From Exobacillus caeni (lineage in GTDB: Bacteria > Bacillota > Bacilli > Bacillales > Guptibacillaceae), in NCBI RefSeq assembly GCF_005747095.1, contig NZ_SWLG01000001.1:620001-684000 (forward strand): a DNA stretch of 64,000 nt, in the 5' to 3' direction. Below are positions 23,939-31,163 of this stretch, piece after piece. A program made the position numbers and the translations under genes. The first letter of the stretch is position 1, and each line of letters begins with the position of its first letter. The notes under the pieces were generated by a model. It had not been told where the DNA came from, did no database searches, and saw only the letters and a program-made list of their open reading frames with translations.

Positions 23939-24649
23939 GTGTCTATCCTGGCAGCAGTAGCCTATATGTTAAAAGAGGTACTGTTTTTCGTCTCTTATGT
24001 AAAGAACAACGCTTTTCCACAGCCGCTGTCTCGAAAAGAAGAGAAAAAGTACTTAAAGTTAATGGCACAGGGGGATGAAGACGCTAGAAATCGCTTGATT
24101 GAACATAACCTAAGACTTGTTGCTCATATTGTGAAAAAATTTGAAAACACGGGGGAAGATGCAGAAGATCTCATTTCCATCGGTACGATTGGGTTGATCA
24201 AGGCAATCGAGAGCTATTCGACCGGAAAGGGAACAAAGCTTGCAACGTATGCAGCAAGGTGTATTGAAAACGAAATACTAATGCATCTCAGAGCCCTTAA
24301 AAAGACAAAAAAAGATGTGTCTCTTCATGACCCGATCGGTCAGGATAAAGAGGGCAATGAAATCACTTTGATCGATGTGCTTAAAGCAGAAAATGACGAT
24401 ATTGTAGAGTTGATTCAATTAAGCATGGAAAAGAAGAAAATTTATGAATATATTCATATTCTTGACGAGCGCGAGAAAGAAGTCATTATCGGAAGGTTCG
24501 GCTTAAACCTGGAGAAAGAGCTCACACAGCGTGAGATAGCAAAGCAATTGGGCATTTCCAGAAGCTATGTGTCCAGAATCGAAAAGAGAGCCTTGATGAA
24601 GCTGTTTCATGAGTTTTACAAAAACAGGAACGAATCTGAGGGAAGATAA
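23939..24649 (+). CDS. sigK: RNA polymerase sporulation sigma-K factor (uninterrupted)
   Basis: A 236-residue sigma-70 family factor used late in the mother cell. The N-terminal 20 residues are the hydrophobic pro-sequence ([20 protein letters not shown]) cut by SpoIVFB. Region 2 reads [20 protein letters not shown] through [11 protein letters not shown]-like residues to [11 protein letters not shown], and region 4 ends with [25 protein letters not shown]. Translation starts at GTG 23939 after GGGAGGTG. In B. subtilis the coding sequence is split by the skin element; here it is one continuous frame. A terminator follows. Confidence 0.95.
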   Translation: MSILAAVAYMLKEVLFFVSYVKNNAFPQPLSRKEEKKYLKLMAQGDEDARNRLIEHNLRLVAHIVKKFENTGEDAEDLISIGTIGLIKAIESYSTGKGTKLATYAARCIENEILMHLRALKKTKKDVSLHDPIGQDKEGNEITLIDVLKAENDDIVELIQLSMEKKKIYEYIHILDEREKEVIIGRFGLNLEKELTQREIAKQLGISRSYVSRIEKRALMKLFHEFYKNRNESEGR

Positions 24650-24653
24650 CGAG

Positions 24654-24679
24654 AAAACCGCTGAAAAGCGGTTTTTATT
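24654..24679 (+). terminator. Intrinsic terminator after sigK
   Basis: AAAACCGCT / AGCGGTTTT around GAAA, followed by TATT. Confidence 0.88.
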
Positions 24680-24765
24680 CGTTTAATAGCATGTTCTATT
24701 GTTTACCGAAAAATGTTTCGTGATATTGAACATAGAATATAACTTTTTTCAGGAGGCGAATAAAT

Positions 24766-25395
24766 TTGGCGTTAAAAGCAACAATTTTGAATTGTACATT
24801 GAAAAAAAGCCCGAAAGAATCTAACACAAGAGCGTTAATCGATGAGGTTGTTAAAATCTTCGATGAAGAAGAAGTTAAATCTGAAACGATAAGGCTGGCA
24901 GATTATAACATTCCTTATGGGATTACAGTTGATGTAGGGGAAGGCGATGAATGGCCCGGAATATTTGAAAAAATATTAGACAGCGATATTCTTGTGATTG
25001 GAAGTCCGATCTGGCTTGGAGAAAAAAGCAGCCTGGCAAAAAATGCGATCGAACGTTTGTATGGTGCAAGCAGTATGACGAACGAAAATGGCCAGTATAT
25101 ATACTACAACAAAGTTGGCGGAGTTGTGGTGACAGGGAATGAGGATGGTGCAAAGAATGTTGCCAGTTCTATTTTGTACGGACTCTCCCATATAGGGTTT
25201 ACAATTCCGCCTAATGTCGATACGTATTGGGTCGGTAAAGCGGGACCAGGGCCATCATATATTAAGGCGGACGGAAGCGAGAATGATTTCACGATGCAGC
25301 ATGCTAAGATCATGGCTTATAATCTCATTCACTTTGCACGGCTTCTTAAAGAAAACCCAATTCCTGCAGAAGGTAACGTTATAAAACAAAAGTAA
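24766..25395 (+). CDS. Flavodoxin-fold NAD(P)H-dependent FMN reductase family protein
   Basis: A 209-residue cytosolic protein with the flavodoxin-like pattern of the NADPH-dependent FMN reductase family: an N-terminal strand and phosphate loop (ATILNCTLKKSPKESNTRAL), a middle DILVIGSPIWLGEKSSLAKN segment typical of quinone or azo reductases, and GGVVVTGNEDGAKNVASSIL. It probably binds FMN and reduces quinones, nitro or azo compounds, but the substrate is unknown. Translation starts at TTG 24766, 9 bases after AGGAGGCG. It is a single-gene unit. Confidence 0.82.
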   Translation: MALKATILNCTLKKSPKESNTRALIDEVVKIFDEEEVKSETIRLADYNIPYGITVDVGEGDEWPGIFEKILDSDILVIGSPIWLGEKSSLAKNAIERLYGASSMTNENGQYIYYNKVGGVVVTGNEDGAKNVASSILYGLSHIGFTIPPNVDTYWVGKAGPGPSYIKADGSENDFTMQHAKIMAYNLIHFARLLKENPIPAEGNVIKQK

Positions 25396-25436
25396 CCTGC
25401 ATATGGGAGCATTTCATCAAGAATAAACGGTAAACA

Positions 25437-25466
25437 AAAGGGTCTGACAACTTGTCAGACCTTTGA
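25437..25466. terminator. Bidirectional terminator
   Basis: GGTCTGACA / TGTCAGACC hairpin at 25441-25461 with AAAAG before and CTTTG after. It lies between convergent genes and can stop both. Confidence 0.8.
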
Positions 25467-25467
25467 G

Positions 25468-26235
25468 TTATTGTTTTACATAGGCATTCACTGTTTCTTT
25501 CCAGATTTTATATCCTTTTCCGTTTAAGTGAAGGCCATCATACGTTAAGTCAGGGTTAAGCTGGCCGTTTTCCAAAAATTTCGGGTAAAGATTTATAAAA
25601 GGGATGTCGTGTAACGATGCAAGCGTTTCTAAGCGCCTGTTGAAGAGATAGATAGCATCATTTTGTACATAATTGCCATGGAGTTTTTGATTAACAGGCA
25701 GTACACTCTGGATATAAACATTCGTTTCAGGAGACTGTTTTCGAATCGTGTTCACTATTTCTTTATAATTTGTTTCAATTGTATCGAGCTCCTGCTGTGC
25801 GAGCATGTCGTTAATCCCGATCATAATAAAAAGTTTTTTTGGCTGCGCCTGAATAACTTCATCGATTCGATTTAAAACTCCAAAAGTGGTGTCACCGCTA
25901 ATTCCCCTGTTTATTATCCTTTCATTTCTAAAAGATTCTCCCCACTCATAATAATCTGTCATACTGTCCCCGAGGAAGATGATTTCATTTGGCCGATGCT
26001 GATATGAGTCAAAGATGTTTTTCTTAGTCTGATAATACTTTGTATAAATCGTAATATTCTTTTGTTTCTTTTTCTTTAAGTAAGGGTCCATATTATTGTC
26101 ATTTTTAAATAGAGAAGAGGCGGCTGCCTCGATCAGAGCCCCTTTTTTCCAGTCAGAAATCATAAACGTCGAAAAAATAAGTACAATGTTCAACACAAGT
26201 GATATAACCAGGATGATTTTCATTTTAGGTCTCAT
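25468..26235 (-). CDS. SGNH/GDSL-type hydrolase, membrane-anchored or secreted
   Basis: A 255-residue protein with an N-terminal hydrophobic segment (residues 5-26, signal anchor or uncleaved signal) and an SGNH esterase domain. All four blocks are visible: IFLGDSMTD (nucleophile Ser), GISGDTT (oxyanion Gly), GINDM (Asn), and DGLHLNGKGY (Asp and His). It most likely removes acyl groups from cell-wall polymers or lipids outside the cell, but the substrate cannot be told. GGAGG lies before the start on the minus strand. Confidence 0.88.
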   Translation of the reverse strand: MRPKMKIILVISLVLNIVLIFSTFMISDWKKGALIEAAASSLFKNDNNMDPYLKKKKQKNITIYTKYYQTKKNIFDSYQHRPNEIIFLGDSMTDYYEWGESFRNERIINRGISGDTTFGVLNRIDEVIQAQPKKLFIMIGINDMLAQQELDTIETNYKEIVNTIRKQSPETNVYIQSVLPVNQKLHGNYVQNDAIYLFNRRLETLASLHDIPFINLYPKFLENGQLNPDLTYDGLHLNGKGYKIWKETVNAYVKQ

Positions 26236-26460
26236 ACTTTCCTCCCTGCAAATACGTTAACCAATACCTAGTAGAAGAATACACGAATCAGTAAAGGAAG
26301 CGAAACGTTATTTTTTATATTAAGCAAAAATAAGAGATTATTACTAGTGGATGGAGTGGCGCCTGCTCCGGTTCGACTCAGGGACAGACGTCTATACAGT
26401 GGAAATAATCGGCTCATAAAATGAGATAGGAGCCCTATTATAAGAGAGAGGAGAATGGTT

Positions 26461-26637
26461 ATGAACTACGGATATAAATATGGGTACCCTGCTCCAGGTT
26501 ACTATGGACCTCTATATCCGCCTTATCCATACGGATACTATGGAGCAAGAAACTTTGCCCTGGTCATTGTTGTAGTTGTTCTATTTTTAATTATTGGCGG
26601 AGCATACTATTACTATTCAAACTTTTATCGAGCTTAA
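26461..26637 (+). CDS. YjcZ-like small Tyr/Gly-rich membrane protein
   Basis: A 58-residue protein with a Tyr/Pro/Gly-rich N-terminus (MNYGYKYGYPAPGYYGPLYP) and one strongly hydrophobic helix (FALVIVVVVLFLIIGGAYYY) near the C-terminus. This is the layout of YjcZ-type sporulation proteins found in spores of Bacillus, which have an FALIVVLFILLIIVG-like segment; the call rests on that resemblance. ATG 26461 is 7 bases after AGAGGAG; an ATG at 26455 is too close. Confidence 0.65.
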   Translation: MNYGYKYGYPAPGYYGPLYPPYPYGYYGARNFALVIVVVVLFLIIGGAYYYYSNFYRA

Positions 26638-26649
26638 TGGTTTCAAAAA

Positions 26650-26678
26650 GAAAAACCTATCTTGACGATAGGTTTTAA
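26650..26678. terminator. Bidirectional terminator between the YjcZ-like gene and pssA
   Basis: AAAACCTATC / GATAGGTTTT with a 5-base loop, T or A rich on both sides. It overlaps the pssA stop. Confidence 0.85.
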
Positions 26679-27214
26679 TACTTCTTTATAGATATTGTGC
26701 TGATCATTAAAAAGGATAGGATGATGATAAAGAACATGTAGAAATAGTGAGGCAAATGATTGGTAAAGAGTGCACTGAATGTTATAAACACCCCAGCTGC
26801 TGTAATTGGCAATCCAACAAAGCTCCCGCTAAATTCAATAACATTGAAACGAGCAAGCCTGATCGCTCCGCACATGATGAACAAAATGGTAAAAACAACT
26901 GCGGGGGTTCCAAATTCAAACAGTGTTTTCTGGTATATTAAAAATGCAGGTGCGACACCGAATGAAATAAGATCGCATAATGAGTCCAATTGTTTACCAA
27001 ACTCGGAGGTGATGTTTAACTTTCTGGCAATTTTTCCATCGAACCAATCAAAGAAAGCAGCAAGAAAAATAAGCAATAACGTAATGTGAAGCTGCCCTTT
27101 CATGGCATAAAATATTGCCAGTGCTCCCATGCCGAGATTTGCGAGCGTTAACAAATTTGCTAATTGCCCTTTTGTCTTTTTAATTGTATGATCAATCTTA
27201 TGAGCAATAAACAT
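26675..27214 (-). CDS. pssA: CDP-diacylglycerol-serine O-phosphatidyltransferase
   Basis: A 179-residue integral membrane enzyme that makes phosphatidylserine from CDP-diacylglycerol and serine. The CDP-alcohol phosphotransferase signature is complete: DGKIAR, then SEFGKQLDSLCD, then FGVAP. Six or so helices follow the family pattern. It is divergent from psd, which decarboxylates its product, so the two steps to phosphatidylethanolamine face away from a shared 107-base intergenic region. In B. subtilis pssA and psd lie in one operon; here they are divergent. Confidence 0.95.
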   Translation of the reverse strand: MFIAHKIDHTIKKTKGQLANLLTLANLGMGALAIFYAMKGQLHITLLLIFLAAFFDWFDGKIARKLNITSEFGKQLDSLCDLISFGVAPAFLIYQKTLFEFGTPAVVFTILFIMCGAIRLARFNVIEFSGSFVGLPITAAGVFITFSALFTNHLPHYFYMFFIIILSFLMISTISIKKY

Positions 27215-27321
27215 TAGATCACTCCCGGAAATACACTTTAGAATATATATATATTATACATTATAAGTTATTCCGTAAAGCATTATTTGTTAAATTTTTG
27301 TAGTGATTTTGGAGGGTAGTC

Positions 27322-28110
27322 GTGATTAAAATTTTTTTCCGAAGTTTTGTAGAATTAACAGGTCATCCTTTTTCTTCCATGTTATTAAAGAAATATACAA
27401 AATCAAGATGGAGCAAAGGCCTTGTCAAGCCGTTTGCGAGGGCTTATAACATTAACGAGCAAGAAATGGAAAAGCCTCTCCAAGAATTTCTTTCTTTGCA
27501 TGAGCTGTTTACAAGGAAGCTAAAGGAAGGGGCGCGTTTGGTCTCCCAGGATGAGCAAGAGCTAATCAGTCCTGTTGACGGAAAGATTGAATTGTTTGGA
27601 GAGATTACGAATGATTGCCGGTTCCATGTTAAGGGGCAGGAATATTCAATTGAGGAAATGCTGGGATCGAAGGAAAAGGCCAAAAAGTATGAGCGCGGAG
27701 TGTTCTTTATCTTATACCTGAGCCCCAGCCATTATCATCGAATACACAGTCCAGCAGGAGGAATGATAAAAAATTCCTGGAAGCTTGGTGGAAAGTCTTT
27801 TCCAGTAAACAGGCTAGGTTTGAAATACGGTGAACGGCCGCTTTCAACCAACTTCAGGCTAATAACGGAACTGGAACGGAGTAGTAAAAGTATAGCTGTA
27901 GTAAAGGTCGGTGCGTTAAATGTAAATAGCATATGTACCACTTACACAGAAACCAGCCTTAAAAAAGGAGAAGAAATCGGATATTTCTCATTTGGATCGA
28001 CAGTTGTCCTGTTGATTGAAAAAGATACGATACAAGTTAACAATGGCCTTCAGCCAGGGCAGGACATTCGAGTTGGAAACTGCCTCGGAACATTTTTGGA
28101 TGAAGATTGA
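27322..28110 (+). CDS. psd: Phosphatidylserine decarboxylase proenzyme
   Basis: A 262-residue membrane-associated enzyme that decarboxylates phosphatidylserine to phosphatidylethanolamine. The self-cleavage site that makes the pyruvoyl group is the Gly-Ser-Thr in FSFGSTVVLL near residue 223-232. SPVDGKIE and the HYHRIHSPAGG segment (with catalytic His) are also typical. Translation begins at GTG 27322, after GGAGGG. Length matches B. subtilis Psd (about 263). It is divergent from pssA and followed by a long hairpin terminator. Confidence 0.95.
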   Translation: MIKIFFRSFVELTGHPFSSMLLKKYTKSRWSKGLVKPFARAYNINEQEMEKPLQEFLSLHELFTRKLKEGARLVSQDEQELISPVDGKIELFGEITNDCRFHVKGQEYSIEEMLGSKEKAKKYERGVFFILYLSPSHYHRIHSPAGGMIKNSWKLGGKSFPVNRLGLKYGERPLSTNFRLITELERSSKSIAVVKVGALNVNSICTTYTETSLKKGEEIGYFSFGSTVVLLIEKDTIQVNNGLQPGQDIRVGNCLGTFLDED

Positions 28111-28122
28111 TAGTCTCTTATG

Positions 28123-28167
28123 AAAAAGAACAGCTAAAGCGCATAGACGCTCAGCTGTTCTTTTTCA
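28123..28167 (+). terminator. Intrinsic terminator after psd
   Basis: AAAAAGAACAGCT pairs perfectly with AGCTGTTCTTTTT around a 17-base loop. Confidence 0.88.
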
Positions 28168-28242
28168 CTGTTTATAATTTTTAGCAGAAGAGAAGGTCCC
28201 TCTCAGTCTTCATATCAAGGGGCGTGAATCGGTAAGTTTGCT

Positions 28243-28602
28243 TTATCTGTTAAGGGGGCTTTTTTCACCTTTTGCTTCATGTTCTTCAATTTCATCTTTA
28301 AACGTATTTTTCCATAGGGGAACATTAGAGTTGTAAGCTGCTCGGGAAATCATATGGCCGCCGACTGGAGCGGTTAATAGAATAAAAATAATACCCAAAA
28401 GCAGTTTACCGCTAATAATTTGCTCTTCGAATATAAAGAAAAGAAAAGCTGCAATAAGTACTCCTGCTACACCAAGAGTCGAACTTTTGGAGGCAGCATG
28501 GATTCTCGTATATACATCCGGGAACCTCAAAATACCCAGGGCACCGGAAAATATGAAAAAGGTACCTATGATCAACAAAATACTAATCACGACTTCTTTC
28601 AA
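28243..28602 (-). CDS. mrpG: Mrp cation/H+ antiporter subunit G
   Basis: A 119-residue protein with three membrane helices (LLIIGTFFIFSGALGILRFPD first) and the conserved FPDVYTRIHAASKSSTLGV segment. It is the last gene of the minus-strand Mrp operon, ending the 5.3 kb unit. I start at TTG 28602, 8 bases after AAAAGGG; a GTG at 28611 touches the ribosome site. Either way it overlaps mrpF by about 20 to 29 bases, implying coupling. MrpG is a small subunit of the membrane complex that exchanges Na+ for H+. Confidence 0.9.
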   Translation of the reverse strand: MKEVVISILLIIGTFFIFSGALGILRFPDVYTRIHAASKSSTLGVAGVLIAAFLFFIFEEQIISGKLLLGIIFILLTAPVGGHMISRAAYNSNVPLWKNTFKDEIEEHEAKGEKSPLNR

Positions 28603-28873
28603 TGATAACACCCTTTTCTAAAAACTTTGCTAAAGCTACCGTTCCGATAAAGGCCAGTATACCAATTAATAAAATAACATCATTAAAGAATGTCGTCTTT
28701 AATTTGATCGCAAGTATACCGGTAATTGCCATAAGATTAACGCCAATCGTATCAAGCGCAACTGCTCTATCTGGATTTGATGGTCCCTTAATCGCACGGT
28801 AAAGCAAAAACAGGGTAGAAACAGCGATGACAGTTAAACAAACGGTAGAGACAATAGAAAGCAGCTGAATCAT
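28583..28873 (-). CDS. mrpF: Mrp cation/H+ antiporter subunit F
   Basis: A 96-residue subunit with three membrane helices and the family motif GPSNPDRAVALDTIGVNL, whose Asp residues are conserved. Its ATG overlaps the mrpE stop by four bases (ATGA) and its end overlaps mrpG. It acts within the membrane Mrp complex. Confidence 0.93.
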   Translation of the reverse strand: MIQLLSIVSTVCLTVIAVSTLFLLYRAIKGPSNPDRAVALDTIGVNLMAITGILAIKLKTTFFNDVILLIGILAFIGTVALAKFLEKGVIIERSRD

Positions 28874-29346
28874 CTTGTCACCTCCATTATCGCCTTTTCG
28901 AACGAATCTTTTATTTGGGTAACAGTTTCATCTATATCAGGAACATCCATCGCATGGATATAAATAAAATTATAATCCAGGGATACGGAGACAGATAGCG
29001 TTCCAGGCGTTAACGTAATCAAGTTAGCGAGAATAGTAATTTCCCAATTCGTTTTTAAGTCGATGGGAATCGCTATAATGCCGGGTTTCATGTCTAGTTT
29101 TGGTTTATAAGCCCATTTTACAACATCAATATTGGCAAGAATCAATTCTTTTAGAAACAAACCGATCAGCTTGATAATCGCCCAGACTCGAAACAGATAG
29201 AAGCGGTCTGGTATGAATCGTTCTAGAATTAACAGAAGAAAAATACCGAACAAATAGCCGATAAAAAATGTGCTGAAATTATATGCTTCAAAAAGAAACA
29301 TCCAGAGGACTGCGATCGTTAGGTTAATGATAATCTGTAATGCCAT
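28870..29346 (-). CDS. mrpE: Mrp cation/H+ antiporter subunit E
   Basis: A 158-residue subunit with two N-terminal membrane helices followed by a cytoplasmic domain (KPGIIAIPIDLKTNWEITILANLITLTPGTLSVSV contains the conserved LTPGT). Lies between mrpD (5-base gap) and mrpF (4-base overlap). Supports assembly of the antiporter. Confidence 0.93.
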   Translation of the reverse strand: MALQIIINLTIAVLWMFLFEAYNFSTFFIGYLFGIFLLLILERFIPDRFYLFRVWAIIKLIGLFLKELILANIDVVKWAYKPKLDMKPGIIAIPIDLKTNWEITILANLITLTPGTLSVSVSLDYNFIYIHAMDVPDIDETVTQIKDSFEKAIMEVTR

Positions 29347-29350
29347 CCAA

Positions 29351-30832
29351 TCACTCCTTTATTACCGCATCAATATATATTGATGGGTCCACCAGGCTAT
29401 CTGCGATTCCCTGTATGCCAGGATAAAAGAATTCAGCTCCGAGGCCTAACGCAATCGTAAAGATAAGTAATAATGCGACTGGAAACAACCTGCCATTTTC
29501 TGATGCTTTTTCTTGTTCTGGAGCCAATCTAGCTTCGCCCCAGAATCCGTTAAGGAAAATTTTTATTATCGATAAAAGGATGAGTAAGCTTCCTATCAAC
29601 CCAACTGCAACAATCCCATAATGGTCTTCCTCAACAGCTCCTTTTAACAATAAGAACTTTCCAATAAAGCCGCTGAAAGGAGGCAATCCAGCAAGAGCCA
29701 GGGCAGCGATAAAAAACATCCATCCCAGTAGCGGGTGGTGCTTGATCAAACCACCCATTTTTCGGAGATCGTAGGTTCCGGATATCGCTGCCATTGTTCC
29801 TACTAAGAAGAATAAAGCAGCTTTGATAATCATGTCATGCACGAGGTAATAGATTGTTCCGGCGAGCGCTGTTGCCGAGAAAACACCGATTCCCGCCATC
29901 ATAAAACCAACTGCAGGAATGATGTTATACGCAACAATCAACTTTACGTTGTTTGTCGAGAGAGCCCCGATAACACCGAACAAAATCGTGAAGCCAGCCA
30001 TATAGATGAAGAACTGGTGGGTAAATTCGAGCTTGTAAATGAATATCAAGGAAAATACCCTTAAAATCGAATAAACGCCGACTTTTGTAAGCAACGCCCC
30101 GAAAAGAGCAGAAATAACGGTTGGGGGAGCGCTATATGATCTGGGAAGCCAGAAGTATAATGGAAACAATGCCCCTTTGGTTGCAAATACAAGGAACAAA
30201 AGGATCGCAATGGTCGTTAATATCCCCTGTTGTTCAACGTCTGCAACCCTTTCAGCGAGCTGAGCCATATTCACCGTACCAACTACGGAATACAGAAAAG
30301 CAACGGTTGTTACAAACAAAATAGAAGAAAACAAGTTGATCAAAATATACTTTAGCGACTCCCTCAATTGTTCTTTCGTTCCTCCAAGAACAATCAAACC
30401 ATAGGAAGCCATTAGTAACACTTCAAAAAATACAAACAGGTTAAACAAGTCCCCTGTTAAAAAAGCGCCGCTCACGCCTGCAATCAACAATTGAAACAGT
30501 GCATAAAAGTAATAGCGTTCTCTTTGTTCATCGAGCGAACGAAAGGCATAAAAAGCAGAGGCTACTGCAATAAGGTTTGTTGTGATGACAAGAACCATTG
30601 CCAGTTGGTCTGCTACGATCACGATTCCAAAAGGTGCGGGCCAATCACCGGCTTCAAGGACAAGCGGTCCTTCTTGAAAAACCACTGAGCCGATCCAGCT
30701 CACGACCGCCAGATTGACGAATACCATTATTCCGGTGATCACTTTGACCAGTGTCTTTTGTTTATTGATAAATACGAGCATAATTCCGGTTAATAACGGA
30801 AGGAGTATAGGTAGTATTGCTAAATTACTCAT
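29351..30832 (-). CDS. mrpD: Mrp cation/H+ antiporter subunit D
   Basis: A 493-residue, 14-helix subunit related to the NuoM/NuoN proton-pumping subunits of complex I. Visible conserved elements are GDLFNLFVFFEVLLMASYGL (with the key Glu), ATKGALFPLYFWLP with the Lys, and the discontinuous helix region YLVHDMIIKAALFFLVG. It forms one of the presumed ion pathways. Its start overlaps mrpC by 8 bases. Confidence 0.95.
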   Translation of the reverse strand: MSNLAILPILLPLLTGIMLVFINKQKTLVKVITGIMVFVNLAVVSWIGSVVFQEGPLVLEAGDWPAPFGIVIVADQLAMVLVITTNLIAVASAFYAFRSLDEQRERYYFYALFQLLIAGVSGAFLTGDLFNLFVFFEVLLMASYGLIVLGGTKEQLRESLKYILINLFSSILFVTTVAFLYSVVGTVNMAQLAERVADVEQQGILTTIAILLFLVFATKGALFPLYFWLPRSYSAPPTVISALFGALLTKVGVYSILRVFSLIFIYKLEFTHQFFIYMAGFTILFGVIGALSTNNVKLIVAYNIIPAVGFMMAGIGVFSATALAGTIYYLVHDMIIKAALFFLVGTMAAISGTYDLRKMGGLIKHHPLLGWMFFIAALALAGLPPFSGFIGKFLLLKGAVEEDHYGIVAVGLIGSLLILLSIIKIFLNGFWGEARLAPEQEKASENGRLFPVALLLIFTIALGLGAEFFYPGIQGIADSLVDPSIYIDAVIKE

Positions 30833-31163
30833 GATTGTTTCCCCTCAGTTTTTCCATATTATCCGTTCCATTCTTTTGATAAGCTCTGTAAGCAAGAACT
30901 AACAAAAAGGAAGTAACACCAAAACTGATGACGATCGAAGTCAAAATCAGCGCCTGTGGCAAAGGATCGACATATTTGGTAACCCCTTCTGATAATATCG
31001 GGGGTCCTCCCCTGTTTAATTTTCCCATCGTGATGATCAACAGATGAGCTCCATGGGAAAGAAGGGCAGTGCCGATAATGATACGCAGGATTTGCTTTTG
31101 AAGCAGCATGTAGACGCCAGTTGAGAATAAAAGTCCGGCAAGGATTGCCATGAGAAGCTCCAT
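30825..31163 (-). CDS. mrpC: Mrp cation/H+ antiporter subunit C
   Basis: A 112-residue, three-helix subunit related to NuoK, with the conserved QKQILRIIIGTALLSHG-like second helix and the DPLPQALILTSIVISFG segment of the family. In B. subtilis mrpB precedes it; here its start overlaps the mrpA stop by one base, so no mrpB is present. It overlaps mrpD by eight bases. Confidence 0.94.
   Translation of the reverse strand: MELLMAILAGLLFSTGVYMLLQKQILRIIIGTALLSHGAHLLIITMGKLNRGGPPILSEGVTKYVDPLPQALILTSIVISFGVTSFLLVLAYRAYQKNGTDNMEKLRGNNHE

Noticed and set aside
26375-26405. A tRNA remnant (GGTTCGACTC looks like a T-arm)
   Set aside because: No acceptor, D or anticodon arms surround it; the match is chance.
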